The notes beneath the pieces are model-generated. The model made no database searches, was not told the DNA's origin, and saw only the letters and a program-made list of their open reading frames with translations. A DNA stretch of 64,000 bases from the NCBI RefSeq assembly GCF_029222705.1, contig NZ_JARGZF010000002.1:620001-684000 (forward strand), in the 5' to 3' direction. Positions 7,171 to 16,071 of the stretch are shown in pieces. Numbering within the stretch: the first letter of the stretch is position 1; every line of letters starts with the position of its first letter. The position numbers were made by a program, and so were the translations under genes. The stretch is from Knoellia sp. p5-6-4. GTDB lineage: Bacteria > Actinomycetota > Actinomycetes > Actinomycetales > Dermatophilaceae.

Positions 7171-7673
7171 CGGGACCGCCCCCCGCTGAGGACGGCACCG
7201 AGCCGGGCGAACTCGGTGCGCACGTGCTCATCGAGGTCGGCGGCGAACCCACGGGACAGGTAGAGCCCGAGGAGCGGATCGGCGACCCGGCCGGGCCCGG
7301 CCCACCCCGCCCGGACCGTGTGGCGCACCCGCACGGAGGGGACCTCGTCGCTGCGGGCAGGGGCGTCCTCGAGGTCGAGGCGCAGGCGCACCGGCAGCGG
7401 CACGCCCTGGTGCAGCTGCCACACCACCCGACGGTCCGCGACGACCTCGACGACCTTGCCGGCGAACCTCAGCCGCCGCCGTCCGACCCGCTCGTCCATC
7501 AGGACCCGGTCGCCGACGTGGTCGGGCCGGCGGCTGCGGAACGTGATGTGGAACCGGTCGTGCACCCCCGGCCACCACGACCGGTAAGCCGAGTCCGTCG
7601 GCTCCAGCATGAACCGCAGCACCTCACCCGCGCTGGCCCCGGGCACCACGGCTGTCGAGACGAGCTCGAGCAC
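7167..7673 (-). CDS. SRPBCC (START-like) family protein
   Basis: 168 aa from the GTG at 7673, which has a strong site (GGGAGG, about 7 nt). Hydrophobic ligand-cavity proteins of this type have the pattern seen here: a START-like N-terminus (LELVSTAVVPGASAGEVLRFML), SAYRSWWPGVHDRFHITF, GDRVLMDERVGRRRLRF and an amphipathic C-terminal helix. No catalytic residues are evident. The stop overlaps the start of the LLM oxidoreductase, which suggests it binds or presents a hydrophobic substrate of that enzyme (inference). Confidence 0.7.
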   Translation of the reverse strand: MLELVSTAVVPGASAGEVLRFMLEPTDSAYRSWWPGVHDRFHITFRSRRPDHVGDRVLMDERVGRRRLRFAGKVVEVVADRRVVWQLHQGVPLPVRLRLDLEDAPARSDEVPSVRVRHTVRAGWAGPGRVADPLLGLYLSRGFAADLDEHVRTEFARLGAVLSGGRSR

Positions 7674-7798
7674 GATGCCACCTCCCGCCACAGTGACGAG
7701 CCTCGAGCCGCATCCGGTGCAGGCTCCCACCCCACGGTCGCCCGGCACGGCCGTCGTCGCCAGTGGCCAAGGTCCCGGCGCGGGACCCCGGGCGGGGC

Positions 7799-8479
7799 TC
7801 AGCCCGTGCGCCGCCCGCCCGAGAGCCGCACGACGGCCCGCAGGTCCGTGACGGACCGTCCCGCGGCGAGGCCCTTGGCCTCGAAACCGTCGTGGGGCCG
7901 CCACGCCGGACGCGCGGCCGCGCCGACCTCGAACGCGCGGTGGGCCTCGAGCTCGTCGAGGGCGTGCGCCGCGTAGCTCTCGTGGTCGGTGGCGACGAGC
8001 AGCGCGCCTCCCGGCTCGAGCCGTTCGGCGATGAGGTCGAGGGTGTGCTCGCGGATGAAGCGCCGCTTGAGGTGCCGCGCCTTGGGCCACGGGTCGGGGA
8101 AGAACAGGTGCACCGCGTGCAGCGAGCGCGGGGCGATGCGCGTCTCGAGCAGCGCGACCGCGTCACCGATGTGGGCCCACAGGTTCCGCACTCCCCGCGC
8201 GTGGGCCGCCGCGAGCATGCGCGCAACCCCTGGTGGGTGGACGTCGACGGCGAGGACGTCGTGCCCGGGGTGCTCCACGGCATACGCGATGGCGGCCGCT
8301 CCGTGGCCGCACCCGATGTCGAGCACGAGCGGGGCTCGGCGACCGAACGCCACCTCGGGATCGAGCGGCCCCTCCGGTATGCCGTGCCGCGGCCCGAGCT
8401 CCGCGAGCCGGCTCTGGGTGAGCGGAGACATCCGGCCGCGACGGGCGTTGTAGGTGCGCACGCGAGGCTCACTGGTCAC
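7799..8479 (-). CDS. trmB: tRNA (guanine-N7-)-methyltransferase TrmB
   Basis: 226 aa from GTG 8479; an in-frame TTG lies at 8488. Methylates N7 of G46 in the tRNA variable loop using S-adenosylmethionine. Motif I is LVLDIGCGHGAAAIAYA. The acidic motif is VLAVDVHPPGVARML. The TrmB signature is HLFFPDPWPKARHLKRRF, with DHESYAAHAL near the C-terminus. TACCCT on the minus strand at 8493-8488, 8 nt before the GTG, could be the -10 of a leaderless message. It is a single gene between the SRPBCC gene and the subtilase. Confidence 0.93.
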   Translation of the reverse strand: MTSEPRVRTYNARRGRMSPLTQSRLAELGPRHGIPEGPLDPEVAFGRRAPLVLDIGCGHGAAAIAYAVEHPGHDVLAVDVHPPGVARMLAAAHARGVRNLWAHIGDAVALLETRIAPRSLHAVHLFFPDPWPKARHLKRRFIREHTLDLIAERLEPGGALLVATDHESYAAHALDELEAHRAFEVGAAARPAWRPHDGFEAKGLAAGRSVTDLRAVVRLSGGRRTG

Positions 8480-8574
8480 GGGCGTCAAGGGTAGGTCACC
8501 GCAGGACCTGCCCTGCGCGGACCGGGGCCCGGCCGCGCGTGCGGCCGGGCCCCGGCAGGGGGAGCTCGTCGGCG

Positions 8575-10071
8575 TCAGGGAGTGACGGCCTCGAGGGCGT
8601 CGACCATGCCCGCACCGTAGAACCCGGTGCCCTTCGCGCCGCCCTCGCAGGTGGCGTCGGCGACCCCGTCGTCGGTGTAGTCGTAGACCTCGGGGCAGGC
8701 CAGGGTGTCGGCCTCCTGCTGCAGCGTCTTCACCGCCTGCTGGTTGCTCAGGCTGGTGTCGGCGCCGCGCACCAGCGCCACGACGCCGGCGGCGTGCGGT
8801 CCGGCCATCGAGGTGCCCTGCTTGTAGCCCCAGGTGCCGCCCTTGGTGGTCGAGAGGATCGCGTCGGCGGGGTTGGACTTCGGGGCGTTCCAGCTCAGCC
8901 AGGCGTCGCCGCCGGGGGCCGTGACGTCGATGACGTTGTAGCCGTAGTTGGAGTAGTAGGCCTTCTCCGCGGTCGGGCCCACGGAGGAGACGGTCACGAC
9001 GTTGTCGAGCTCGGCCGGCATGTCGTAGCAGCGGTGGTCGGTGTAGCGGACCTCCGGCTCCTCACCGACCGGGTGGTTGTTGGGGCTGCCCGAGTCCTCG
9101 ATCGGCTTAGACAGGTCCCAGCGCGAGTTGCCGGAGGAGGCGACGTTGACGACGTCCTTCTTCTCCGAGTACTTCAGCGCCCGCTCGACGGCCGTGATGA
9201 CCGCCTTCTCGTCCTCGTTGGCCTTGCACCACAGGTAGTACGGGTCGATGAAGTAGGAGTTGTTCGTGACCTCCATGCCCTTCTCGGCAGCCCAGATGAA
9301 GCCGCAGATGGCGTACTCCGGGTAGATGTAGCCGTCGTCGTCGACCACCTTGACGGCGGCGAGCTTGACGTTGGGAGCGACACCGACGATGCCGACGCCG
9401 TTGCGCGCTGCGGCGATCGTGCCCGCCACGTGCGTCCCGTGGTCGGAGCCGCTGCGGCCCCACGCGCTCGGTGCGGTGTTGGGCACGCCCTTGTCGACGC
9501 AGCTCACCGACTGCGACGGATCGACGTTGGCGGCGAGGTCGGGGTGGTCGGCCTCGATGCCGGAGTCGAGGACGCCGACGGTGATGGCGCGGTTGCCGTC
9601 GGTCGTCAGGTGCGCCTTGTCGGCCTTGATCATCCGCATGTCCCACTGCTTGTCGTTCAGGGGCTCCGCGGTGTCGTCACCACCTGACGTGCCGGGACCG
9701 AGCCCGCTCACCGTGCCGGTGGCGGGCGCGGTCGGCGGCTGGAAGGCGTGCAGGGCGCGAGTGGGGCCGGCCGCGACGATGCCCGACTCGCCACGGGCGA
9801 TGTCGTCGAACTCGTCGTCGGAGGCCTCGGCGATCACGACGCCGATCTGCGGCCACTCCATGGTGACGGTGCCGCCCGCGGCCTTGGTGGCGGCGACAGC
9901 CTTGTCGGTGCCGGTGCCGCCCTGGACGACGACGAACGAGGTCGGCGCGCCGAGCGGCTCGGCGACTGCGGGCGAAGCGGCGACGACGCCGACGGTGCCG
10001 ACGGTGCCGCAGGCCGCGGTCAGGGACAGTGCGATGAGCTTGTGGCCCAGGCGTGATGTCGAAGGGGTCAA
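8575..10071 (-). CDS. Secreted subtilisin-like serine peptidase (S8)
   Basis: 498 aa from a TTG at 10071 preceded by AGGAGG with 8 nt spacing; the longer in-frame start at 10140 lacks this. A Sec signal peptide covers about residues 1-37 (hydrophobic core LIALSLTAACGTVGTVGVVAA, cleavage near AVA). An I9-like propeptide follows (about 40-110, FVVVQGG...IVAAGPTRALHAF). The catalytic triad is D169 (VGVLDSGIEADHPDL), H211 (DHGTHVAGT) and S421 (GTSMAGPHAAG), with N315 as oxyanion residue. It acts outside the cell as a general protease. The usual subtilase length suggests no extra domains. Confidence 0.93.
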   Translation of the reverse strand: MTPSTSRLGHKLIALSLTAACGTVGTVGVVAASPAVAEPLGAPTSFVVVQGGTGTDKAVAATKAAGGTVTMEWPQIGVVIAEASDDEFDDIARGESGIVAAGPTRALHAFQPPTAPATGTVSGLGPGTSGGDDTAEPLNDKQWDMRMIKADKAHLTTDGNRAITVGVLDSGIEADHPDLAANVDPSQSVSCVDKGVPNTAPSAWGRSGSDHGTHVAGTIAAARNGVGIVGVAPNVKLAAVKVVDDDGYIYPEYAICGFIWAAEKGMEVTNNSYFIDPYYLWCKANEDEKAVITAVERALKYSEKKDVVNVASSGNSRWDLSKPIEDSGSPNNHPVGEEPEVRYTDHRCYDMPAELDNVVTVSSVGPTAEKAYYSNYGYNVIDVTAPGGDAWLSWNAPKSNPADAILSTTKGGTWGYKQGTSMAGPHAAGVVALVRGADTSLSNQQAVKTLQQEADTLACPEVYDYTDDGVADATCEGGAKGTGFYGAGMVDALEAVTP

Positions 10072-10242
10072 GACGGTGTCCTCCTGGTCGTGGGGTCTCG
10101 CGGGTGCGCACCCCCCTGTGGACCCTGACAAGTCGGACAAACCGGGGTCAATGGTCCGCGATTCAAGAAAGCGTCAAGATCCACGGGGGGTGCGGACCGG
10201 CTCGCCACCGTCCGCATCGCGAGAACCTGGACCGCGCATTCG

Positions 10243-10257
10243 ATAACCAGTGGTTAT
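10243..10257. promoter_or_regulatory. Inverted repeat ATAACC-AGT-GGTTAT, candidate operator
   Basis: Perfect 6+3+6 palindrome between two divergent genes. It ends 6 bp ahead of GATAAT (10264-10269), the likely -10 of the downstream DUF4395 gene, so a bound protein would cover the -35 region. The ATAAC-N5-GTTAT form recalls LysR-type boxes; the regulator is unknown. Confidence 0.5.
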
Positions 10258-10274
10258 GTCGGTGATAATGCGGC

Positions 10275-10805
10275 GTGCGCATCTCTCGTTTCCCCAGCAT
10301 CGTCGACGACGTCAACGTCCGCCTCATCGCCGGTGGCGTCCTCGTCGTGTCCGCCCTGGCGCTGGCGACCGGCCAGTGGTGGCTGTATGCCGTCCTCGCT
10401 GCCGAGTTCGTCCTCCGCGCCGGATGGGGTCCGTCGGCCAGCCCGCTGGCCCGGGGCATCCAGCGCTTCGTCCGTCCGCGAGTGGCGGCCGCGCCGCGCT
10501 ACACGGCGGGGCCGCCGAAGCGGTTCGCCGCGACCATCGGGGCGGTCATGACCGGCGCCGCAGCCATCCTCGGGCTCGTGGCCACCCTGACCGGGTCCTC
10601 GGCGGCCGGCACCGCGGTGCTCGTGATCGGCGTGGTCATGGTGCTCTTCCCCGCCCTCGAGGCCTTCTTCGGCTTCTGCGTCGGGTGCGTGCTGTTCGGC
10701 CTGCTCATGCGCACCGGGCTCGTGCCCGAGGAGATCTGCCTCGACTGCGCCGACCTGACCCGGCGCTCCTCCAGCACTGGGGCTCAGGCAGGCGCGTCCG
10801 CCTGA
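10275..10805 (+). CDS. DUF4395 family membrane protein
   Basis: 176 aa. The start MRISRFPSIVDDVNVRL is typical for the family. There are four hydrophobic segments (about residues 18-36, 38-50, 85-105, 112-145). GPPKRFAATIGAV and FFGFCVGCVLFGLL, with its CVGC pair, are family hallmarks, followed by a Cys-containing tail EEICLDCADL. The paired Cys suggest a thiol or sulfur role, but none is established. The GTG follows GATAAT by 5 nt (leaderless type). It diverges from the protease gene, with an operator-like palindrome between them. Confidence 0.8.
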   Translation: MRISRFPSIVDDVNVRLIAGGVLVVSALALATGQWWLYAVLAAEFVLRAGWGPSASPLARGIQRFVRPRVAAAPRYTAGPPKRFAATIGAVMTGAAAILGLVATLTGSSAAGTAVLVIGVVMVLFPALEAFFGFCVGCVLFGLLMRTGLVPEEICLDCADLTRRSSSTGAQAGASA

Positions 10806-10839
10806 GCAGCCTGCGCCGGACCGGTCGCTGCGCGTCCGG

Positions 10840-11988
10840 TCAGCGGCGCCACACGATGACCGCCGCGCGGTCGTCGGTCTCGCCCGCCCGGGCTGAGACG
10901 CACATCCGCTCGGCCATGCCCTCGAAGCCGCGGGTGATCATCCGCTCGGCGGTGCCGAGCATGCGGTCGATGCCGTCGCGCAGGTCGCGGGTGCGGGTCT
11001 CGATCACGCCGTCGGTGTAGAGCAGCAACGCGTCACCGCGCTGAAGCATGCCGGTGGTGCGCGGGAAGCCGACCCCCTCGCTGACTCCGAGGACCGGCCC
11101 CTCCACGGCCTCGAGCATCTCCCAGCGGCCCGACCCGGCCGAGAAGCGGGCGACCGGCGGGTGACCCGCGGAGCCGATGCTGAAGGCACCGGTCTCGAGG
11201 TCGATGAAGGCGTGCGCCGCAGTCGCGAAGCCCTCGTCCCAGTGCTGGCGCATCAGGTAGGCGTTGGCTGCGGGTAGGAACCGGTCGACCGGCATGGATC
11301 CCAGCAGGCCACCGAAGGCGCCCGACAGGAGCAGCGACCGCGTCCCGGCTGCGACACCCTTGCCGGAGACGTCGACCAGGGCGATCTCCAGGCATCCGTC
11401 GGTCTTGCTCGTGACGACGAAGTCGCCCGAGAAGGAGTCGCCGTAGGCGGAGAGCACGCACAGCTCGGCGCCCCAGTCCTGCGGGAGGTCGGGCAGCTCG
11501 CCCTGGGTGAGCAGCCGGTCCCGCAGGTCGACGAGCATGGTCTCGCCGAGGCTCCCCTGCACGCCGAGCCGGGCCCGGGAGGTGGCCACGGAGAACATGA
11601 TGACCATCACCAGCAGCAGCACCACGAAGGCGTTGAGGTAGACGAGCGGGTCGCCCTCGCTGCGCTCGATGGCCGCCCACGCGGCGCAGACCACCAGGAC
11701 GCCGTCGACGACCGCCAGGTGGCGCGGCCGCAACAACAGGCCCGCCAGCACCGCGAAGGGGATGAACCCGGAGAAGGGCACGACGGTGGGCCACTGGTGC
11801 ATCGCGATGGCGGCGAGCAGCGCGCCGACGCTGAGCACGGTCGCCGTGGCGGGCTGCACCGCCCGCGTCCAGATCGCGCTCGGGTGCGCACGGAGGTAGC
11901 GCTGAAGGCGGATGGCCCGCCTGCGGCGGGCCAACACCTCGCTATGGACTTCCACGTCGTACGGCACCTCGCAGCGGCCGGACCGCAT
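10840..11988 (-). CDS. Membrane-anchored SpoIIE-type PP2C protein phosphatase
   Basis: 382 aa from ATG 11988; a GTG at 11955 with GAGGTG upstream is an equally good start. Four hydrophobic segments lie in the N-terminal part (about residues 45-155), then a cytosolic SpoIIE/RsbU phosphatase domain. That domain has SAYGDSFSGDFVVT, EIALVDVSGKGVAAGTRS with the metal-binding Asp, SIGSAGHPPVARF, DALLLYTDGVIETR and TDDRAAVIVWRR. Such enzymes dephosphorylate anti-anti-sigma factors or similar Ser/Thr-phosphoproteins in stress signalling. No sensory PAS/GAF domain is seen and no partner kinase is adjacent. Confidence 0.88.
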   Translation of the reverse strand: MRSGRCEVPYDVEVHSEVLARRRRAIRLQRYLRAHPSAIWTRAVQPATATVLSVGALLAAIAMHQWPTVVPFSGFIPFAVLAGLLLRPRHLAVVDGVLVVCAAWAAIERSEGDPLVYLNAFVVLLLVMVIMFSVATSRARLGVQGSLGETMLVDLRDRLLTQGELPDLPQDWGAELCVLSAYGDSFSGDFVVTSKTDGCLEIALVDVSGKGVAAGTRSLLLSGAFGGLLGSMPVDRFLPAANAYLMRQHWDEGFATAAHAFIDLETGAFSIGSAGHPPVARFSAGSGRWEMLEAVEGPVLGVSEGVGFPRTTGMLQRGDALLLYTDGVIETRTRDLRDGIDRMLGTAERMITRGFEGMAERMCVSARAGETDDRAAVIVWRR

Positions 11989-12063
11989 CCGGACAGGGGG
12001 TCGATGCGGGCCGGCGCTCAGCCCGCCGGGACAGCCTAGTGACTGAGCCCTGCTCCGCCACCG

Positions 12064-12543
12064 TCAATCCACAGAACCCGGCAGGGGCGGCAGGGCACCG
12101 GACTGCTCGTAGGCGGTCAGCATGTCGATCCGCCGCTGGTGCCGGGTCTCGCCGGAGTACTCGGTGCCCAGGAAGGTCCGCACCATGGCCTTGGCCTCGT
12201 CGCTGCTGTTCATCCGGGCGCCGATCGACAGCACGAGCGCGTTGTTGTGCTCACGGGCCAGCCGCGCCAGCTCCTCGTTGTAGCAGAGCGCCGCCCGGAT
12301 GCCGGCGACCTTGTTGGCGGCCATCTGCTCGCCGTTGCCCGACCCGCCGAGCACGATGCCGAGCGAGCCGGGGTCTGCAGCCACGCCCTCGGCCGCCCGC
12401 AGGCAGAAGACCGGGTAGTCGTCCTGTGCGTCGTAGTCGTGCGGGCCGTGGTTGGTCACTTCGTGTCCCTCCTCCTCGAGGAAGGCGACGAGCTCGCCGA
12501 GCAGCTCGTATGCGGCGTGGTCGCCGCCGATGTGGACGCGCAT
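12064..12543 (-). CDS. rpiB: Ribose-5-phosphate isomerase B (mycobacterial type)
   Basis: 159 aa. Interconverts ribose-5-phosphate and ribulose-5-phosphate in the pentose phosphate pathway. MRVHIGGDHAAYELL is the canonical N-terminus. VLGGSGNGEQMAANK carries the phosphate loop and the Glu used as base in Mycobacterium tuberculosis RpiB, with no Cys at the position used by the E. coli enzyme. YNEELAREHN-like helix and GARM follow. The gene is followed at 25 bp upstream spacing by the thiol-disulfide gene in the same direction, so the two may be co-transcribed. Confidence 0.93.
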   Translation of the reverse strand: MRVHIGGDHAAYELLGELVAFLEEEGHEVTNHGPHDYDAQDDYPVFCLRAAEGVAADPGSLGIVLGGSGNGEQMAANKVAGIRAALCYNEELARLAREHNNALVLSIGARMNSSDEAKAMVRTFLGTEYSGETRHQRRIDMLTAYEQSGALPPLPGSVD

Positions 12544-12568
12544 GGACGTTCTCCTCGTCAGTTCGGGC

Positions 12569-13195
12569 CTAGTCGAAGATCGGGCCTACCGTCCGGCTCC
12601 GCTTGAGCTCGAAGAACCCTTGCGTACCGGCCACCAGGACGCAACCGTCCCAGAGCCGCCCGGCGTCCTCTCCCTTGGGGGCCGGACTGACCACCGGCCC
12701 GAAGAACGCGACCCCGTTGACGGCCACCACCGGGGTGCCCACCTCGTCGCCGACGAGGTCGATGGCGCGCTGGTGGCTGGCGCGCAGCCGGTCGTCGACC
12801 TCGTCGCTGCCTGCGAACCGCGCGAGGCCGGGGTCGATGCCGACCTCGTCGAGCGCCGCGGCGACCACGGCGTCGAGGTCCTTCTCGTCCTGGACGTGGA
12901 TCCGGGTGCCCATCGCGTCGTACAGGGGCTTGACGACCTTGTCGCCGTACTCACGGGCGGCGGCGATGACGACGCGGACGGGTCCCCAACCGCGGTCCAT
13001 GAGCGCGCGGTAGTCCTCGGGCAGGTCGCGTCCCTCGTTCAGGACGGACAGGCTCATGACCGACCAGGTGACGTCAACCGGGCGGACCTGCTCGACCTCC
13101 GTCATCCAGCGCGAGGTCATCCAGGCCCACGGGCAGAGCGGGTCGAACCAGAACTCTGCGGCCGACCGGGTCCGGGTGTTCGTGGAGTCACTCAT
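12569..13195 (-). CDS. DsbA-fold thiol protein of the mycothiol-dependent Rv2466c family, CPWA active site
   Basis: 208 aa from ATG 13195. FWFDPLCPWAWMTSRWM places a CPWA motif at the thioredoxin-like N-terminus. The characterised M. tuberculosis member Rv2466c has CPWC and uses mycothiol to reduce substrates including nitro-prodrugs. Here the second Cys is Ala, so only a monothiol mechanism is possible. An all-helical insertion and the cis-Pro region GTPVVAVNGVAFFGPVVSPAP are present. Cytosolic, with no signal peptide. It lies upstream of rpiB and divergent from pepN. Confidence 0.82.
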   Translation of the reverse strand: MSDSTNTRTRSAAEFWFDPLCPWAWMTSRWMTEVEQVRPVDVTWSVMSLSVLNEGRDLPEDYRALMDRGWGPVRVVIAAAREYGDKVVKPLYDAMGTRIHVQDEKDLDAVVAAALDEVGIDPGLARFAGSDEVDDRLRASHQRAIDLVGDEVGTPVVAVNGVAFFGPVVSPAPKGEDAGRLWDGCVLVAGTQGFFELKRSRTVGPIFD

Positions 13196-13322
13196 AGCGC
13201 AGCATTCTGCCATTTCCGGCGAATCAGGCCTCAACGGGCAGAGTGCCTCAGTCCCTGCCGGGGCCGCTGACCGGCGTGCCATCATGGCCGCCATCCACGC
13301 CCAGACCACCAGGAGACTTCCC

Positions 13323-15872
13323 GTGCCCGGCAAGAACCTGACCCGCGACGAGGCCATCGCCCGCGCCGCGATCGTGAGTGTCGACCACTACGACGTCGAG
13401 CTCGACCTGACCACCTCCGAGAAGACGTTCCGCACCCGCACCACGGTGACGTTCTCCAGCCCCGAGCCGGGCGCCTCCACCTTCATCGACCTCATCGCCG
13501 AGTCGGTCGAGTCGATCACGCTCAACGGCGAGTCGCTCGACCCGGCCGCGCACTTCGACGGCGTCCGCGTGCAGGTCCCCTCCCTCGCCGAGCACAACGA
13601 GCTCACCATCGACGCGACCGGCGTCTACATGAACACGGGCGAGGGCCTTCACCGCTTCGTCGACCCGGTCGACAACGAGGTCTACCTCTACTCGCAGTTC
13701 GAGGTGGCCGACTGCCGCCGCATGTTCGCCGTCTTCGAGCAGCCCGACCTCAAGGCCAGCTACGCGTTCACGGTCACGGCGCCGAGCCACTGGGAGGTCG
13801 TCTCCAACTCCCCCACCCCCGAGCCCAGCCCGGCCGGTGACGGCGTCGCCACCTGGGCCTTCGAGCCCACCCCGCGCATGTCGTGCTACATCACGGCGCT
13901 GGTCGCCGGCCCGTACGCCGTGGTGCGCGACGAGGTGGAGACCCGCAAGGGCACCGTGCCGTTGGGCATCTTCTGCCGCAAGTCGATGCTGCAGCACCTC
14001 GACGCCGACAACATCTTCGACTGCACCAAGCGCGGGTTCGCATTCTTCGAGAACGAGTTCGACAGCGAGTACCCGTTCGCCAAGTACGACCAGCTGTTCA
14101 CGCCGGAGTACAACATGGGCGCGATGGAGAACGCCGGCGCCGTCACCATCAACGAGATCTACGTCTTCCGCGCCAAGGTCACCGAGGCGATCATCGAGCG
14201 CCGCGCGCTGACGATCCTGCACGAGCTGGCCCACATGTGGTTCGGCAACCTCGTGACGATGAAGTGGTGGAACGACCTGTGGCTCAACGAGTCGTTCGCC
14301 GAGTGGGCCTCCACGACCTGCCAGGCAGAGGCCACCCAGTGGGAGACCGCCTGGACCACCTTCGGCACCTCGGAGAAGGCGTGGGCCTACCGCCAGGACC
14401 AGCTCTCCTCCACGCACCCGATCGTCGCCCCGATCCGCGACCTCGAGGACGTCGAGGTCAACTTCGACGGCATCACCTACGCCAAGGGCGCCTCGGTGCT
14501 CAAGCAGCTGGTGGCCTACGTCGGCCGTGAGCCGTTCGTCGCCGGCCTGCGCAGCTACTTCGCCAAGCACGCCTGGGGCAACACCACCCTGGCCGACCTG
14601 CTCGACGAGCTGGCCGCCACCTCTGGCCGCGACCTCGACACCTGGAGCAAGCTCTGGCTCGAGACCGCCGGCGTCAACACGCTGCGTCCCGAGGTCGAGG
14701 TCGACGAGCAGGGCGTGATCACCTCGGCGCGGATCGTGCAGACGTATGCCGAGGGCTACGAGACGCTGCGCCCGCACCGCCTGGCGGTGGGCCTGTACGC
14801 CGTGGAGGGCGATGCCCTGGTGCGCACCGACCGCCTCGAGCTCGACGTCGACGGCGAGAGCACCGACGTGCCCGAGCTCGTCGGCAGGGCCCAGCCCGAC
14901 CTCCTGCTCGTCAACGACGACGACCTGGCCTACGCCAAGATCCGTCTCGACGAGCGCTCGCTCGCCACCGCGTTGGCGCACCCCCGCGGATTCCAGGACA
15001 GCCTGCCGCGCGCGCTCGTGCTCGGCGCCGCCTGGGACATGACCCGTGACGCCGAGATGCCCGCGCGCGCCTTCGTCGACCTCGTGCTGGCCTCGCTGCC
15101 CGGCGAGACGGACTCCACCCTGCTGCGCACCCTGCTCGGCCAGCTCCAGACGACGGTGCTCCTGTACACCGCTGAGGAGCGCCGCCAGGAGACCCTCGCC
15201 CGCACCGTGGCGTCCCTGAAGGAGCTGGCGCGGCGGGCCGAGCCGGCCAGCGACGCCCAGCTCCAGCTCGTGACCACGTATGCCGGGATGCTCACCTCCG
15301 CCGACGACGCCGGCTACGTCCGTGGCCTGCTCGAGGGCACCGAGGTGCTCGACGGCCTGGCCATCGACACCGAGATGCGGTGGACGCTGCTGACCTCGAT
15401 GGCGGCCGCCGGCGCAGCCGACGAGGCGCAGGTGCGCGCCGAGCGCGAGCGCGACAACACCTCGACCGGTCGCGAGCGCGAGGCCCGCGCGCTGGCGGCC
15501 CGCCCCACACCCGAGGCCAAGGCAGCGGCATGGGCGGCCGGGGTGGAGTCCGACCAGCTGCCCAACAGCGTGCTCGACGCGACGAGCCTCGGCTTTGGCC
15601 GTGCGGTCGACCCGACGCTGCTGCTTCCTTACGTCGAGAAGTACCACGCGATGCTGCTCGAGGTCTGGGGCAGGCGCACGCACGCGATCGCCGAGTCGAT
15701 CGTCCAGCAGTTCTACCCGGCCGCCCTGGCGAACCAGGAGCTGCTCGACGCCACCCAGGCCTGGCTCGACGCCCACCACGACGCCCCCGCCGCGCTCGTG
15801 CGCCTGGTCTCGGAGAACCGCGACAGCATCGCCCGCGCGCTGCGGGCGCAGGAGCGCGACGCCCGGGGCTGA
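13323..15872 (+). CDS. pepN: Aminopeptidase N (M1 family)
   Basis: 849 aa from a GTG with AGGAG 7 nt upstream; the frame is open upstream but overlaps the divergent gene. Removes N-terminal residues from peptides in the cytosol. GAMEN (in NMGAMENAGAVT) is the exopeptidase motif. The zinc site is HELAH with the third ligand Glu 18 residues on, in LNESFAEW. The catalytic Tyr region ITYAKGASVLKQL follows. The C-terminal half is the helical ERAP1-like domain. Length matches actinobacterial PepN. It stands alone, with a strong hairpin 17 bp after its stop. Confidence 0.96.
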   Translation: MPGKNLTRDEAIARAAIVSVDHYDVELDLTTSEKTFRTRTTVTFSSPEPGASTFIDLIAESVESITLNGESLDPAAHFDGVRVQVPSLAEHNELTIDATGVYMNTGEGLHRFVDPVDNEVYLYSQFEVADCRRMFAVFEQPDLKASYAFTVTAPSHWEVVSNSPTPEPSPAGDGVATWAFEPTPRMSCYITALVAGPYAVVRDEVETRKGTVPLGIFCRKSMLQHLDADNIFDCTKRGFAFFENEFDSEYPFAKYDQLFTPEYNMGAMENAGAVTINEIYVFRAKVTEAIIERRALTILHELAHMWFGNLVTMKWWNDLWLNESFAEWASTTCQAEATQWETAWTTFGTSEKAWAYRQDQLSSTHPIVAPIRDLEDVEVNFDGITYAKGASVLKQLVAYVGREPFVAGLRSYFAKHAWGNTTLADLLDELAATSGRDLDTWSKLWLETAGVNTLRPEVEVDEQGVITSARIVQTYAEGYETLRPHRLAVGLYAVEGDALVRTDRLELDVDGESTDVPELVGRAQPDLLLVNDDDLAYAKIRLDERSLATALAHPRGFQDSLPRALVLGAAWDMTRDAEMPARAFVDLVLASLPGETDSTLLRTLLGQLQTTVLLYTAEERRQETLARTVASLKELARRAEPASDAQLQLVTTYAGMLTSADDAGYVRGLLEGTEVLDGLAIDTEMRWTLLTSMAAAGAADEAQVRAERERDNTSTGREREARALAARPTPEAKAAAWAAGVESDQLPNSVLDATSLGFGRAVDPTLLLPYVEKYHAMLLEVWGRRTHAIAESIVQQFYPAALANQELLDATQAWLDAHHDAPAALVRLVSENRDSIARALRAQERDARG

Positions 15873-15888
15873 CGCCGCACCGACTTTG

Positions 15889-15941
15889 TGCCGGGGGCTC
15901 GCCTCCCACGGTCACGGGCCGCCTCAGGCGCGCCCCCGGCA
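15889..15941 (+). terminator. Hairpin terminator after pepN
   Basis: TGCCGGGGGC (15889-15898) pairs with GCCCCCGGCA (15932-15941). An inner GCCT/AGGC extends the stem. The right arm runs into a copy of the recurrent heptamer GGCATAC. Confidence 0.7.
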
Positions 15942-16071
15942 TACGAGGTCGTTGGCTCGCTGCCTCGAGCGGGCCATCACGCGCCCCAGAGCGTGAGTCG
16001 GTTCACAGTGCCGTGCGCAGCGGGCGTGCCCGTTTCGAATCGGGCTGCCCGTCATGGGAACAATGGCCCGC

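Noticed and set aside
13248-15779. 843-codon open frame antisense to pepN
   Set aside because: High-GC shadow frame. Its product is Gly/Val/Leu/Arg-rich without domains, and pepN on the other strand has complete motifs.
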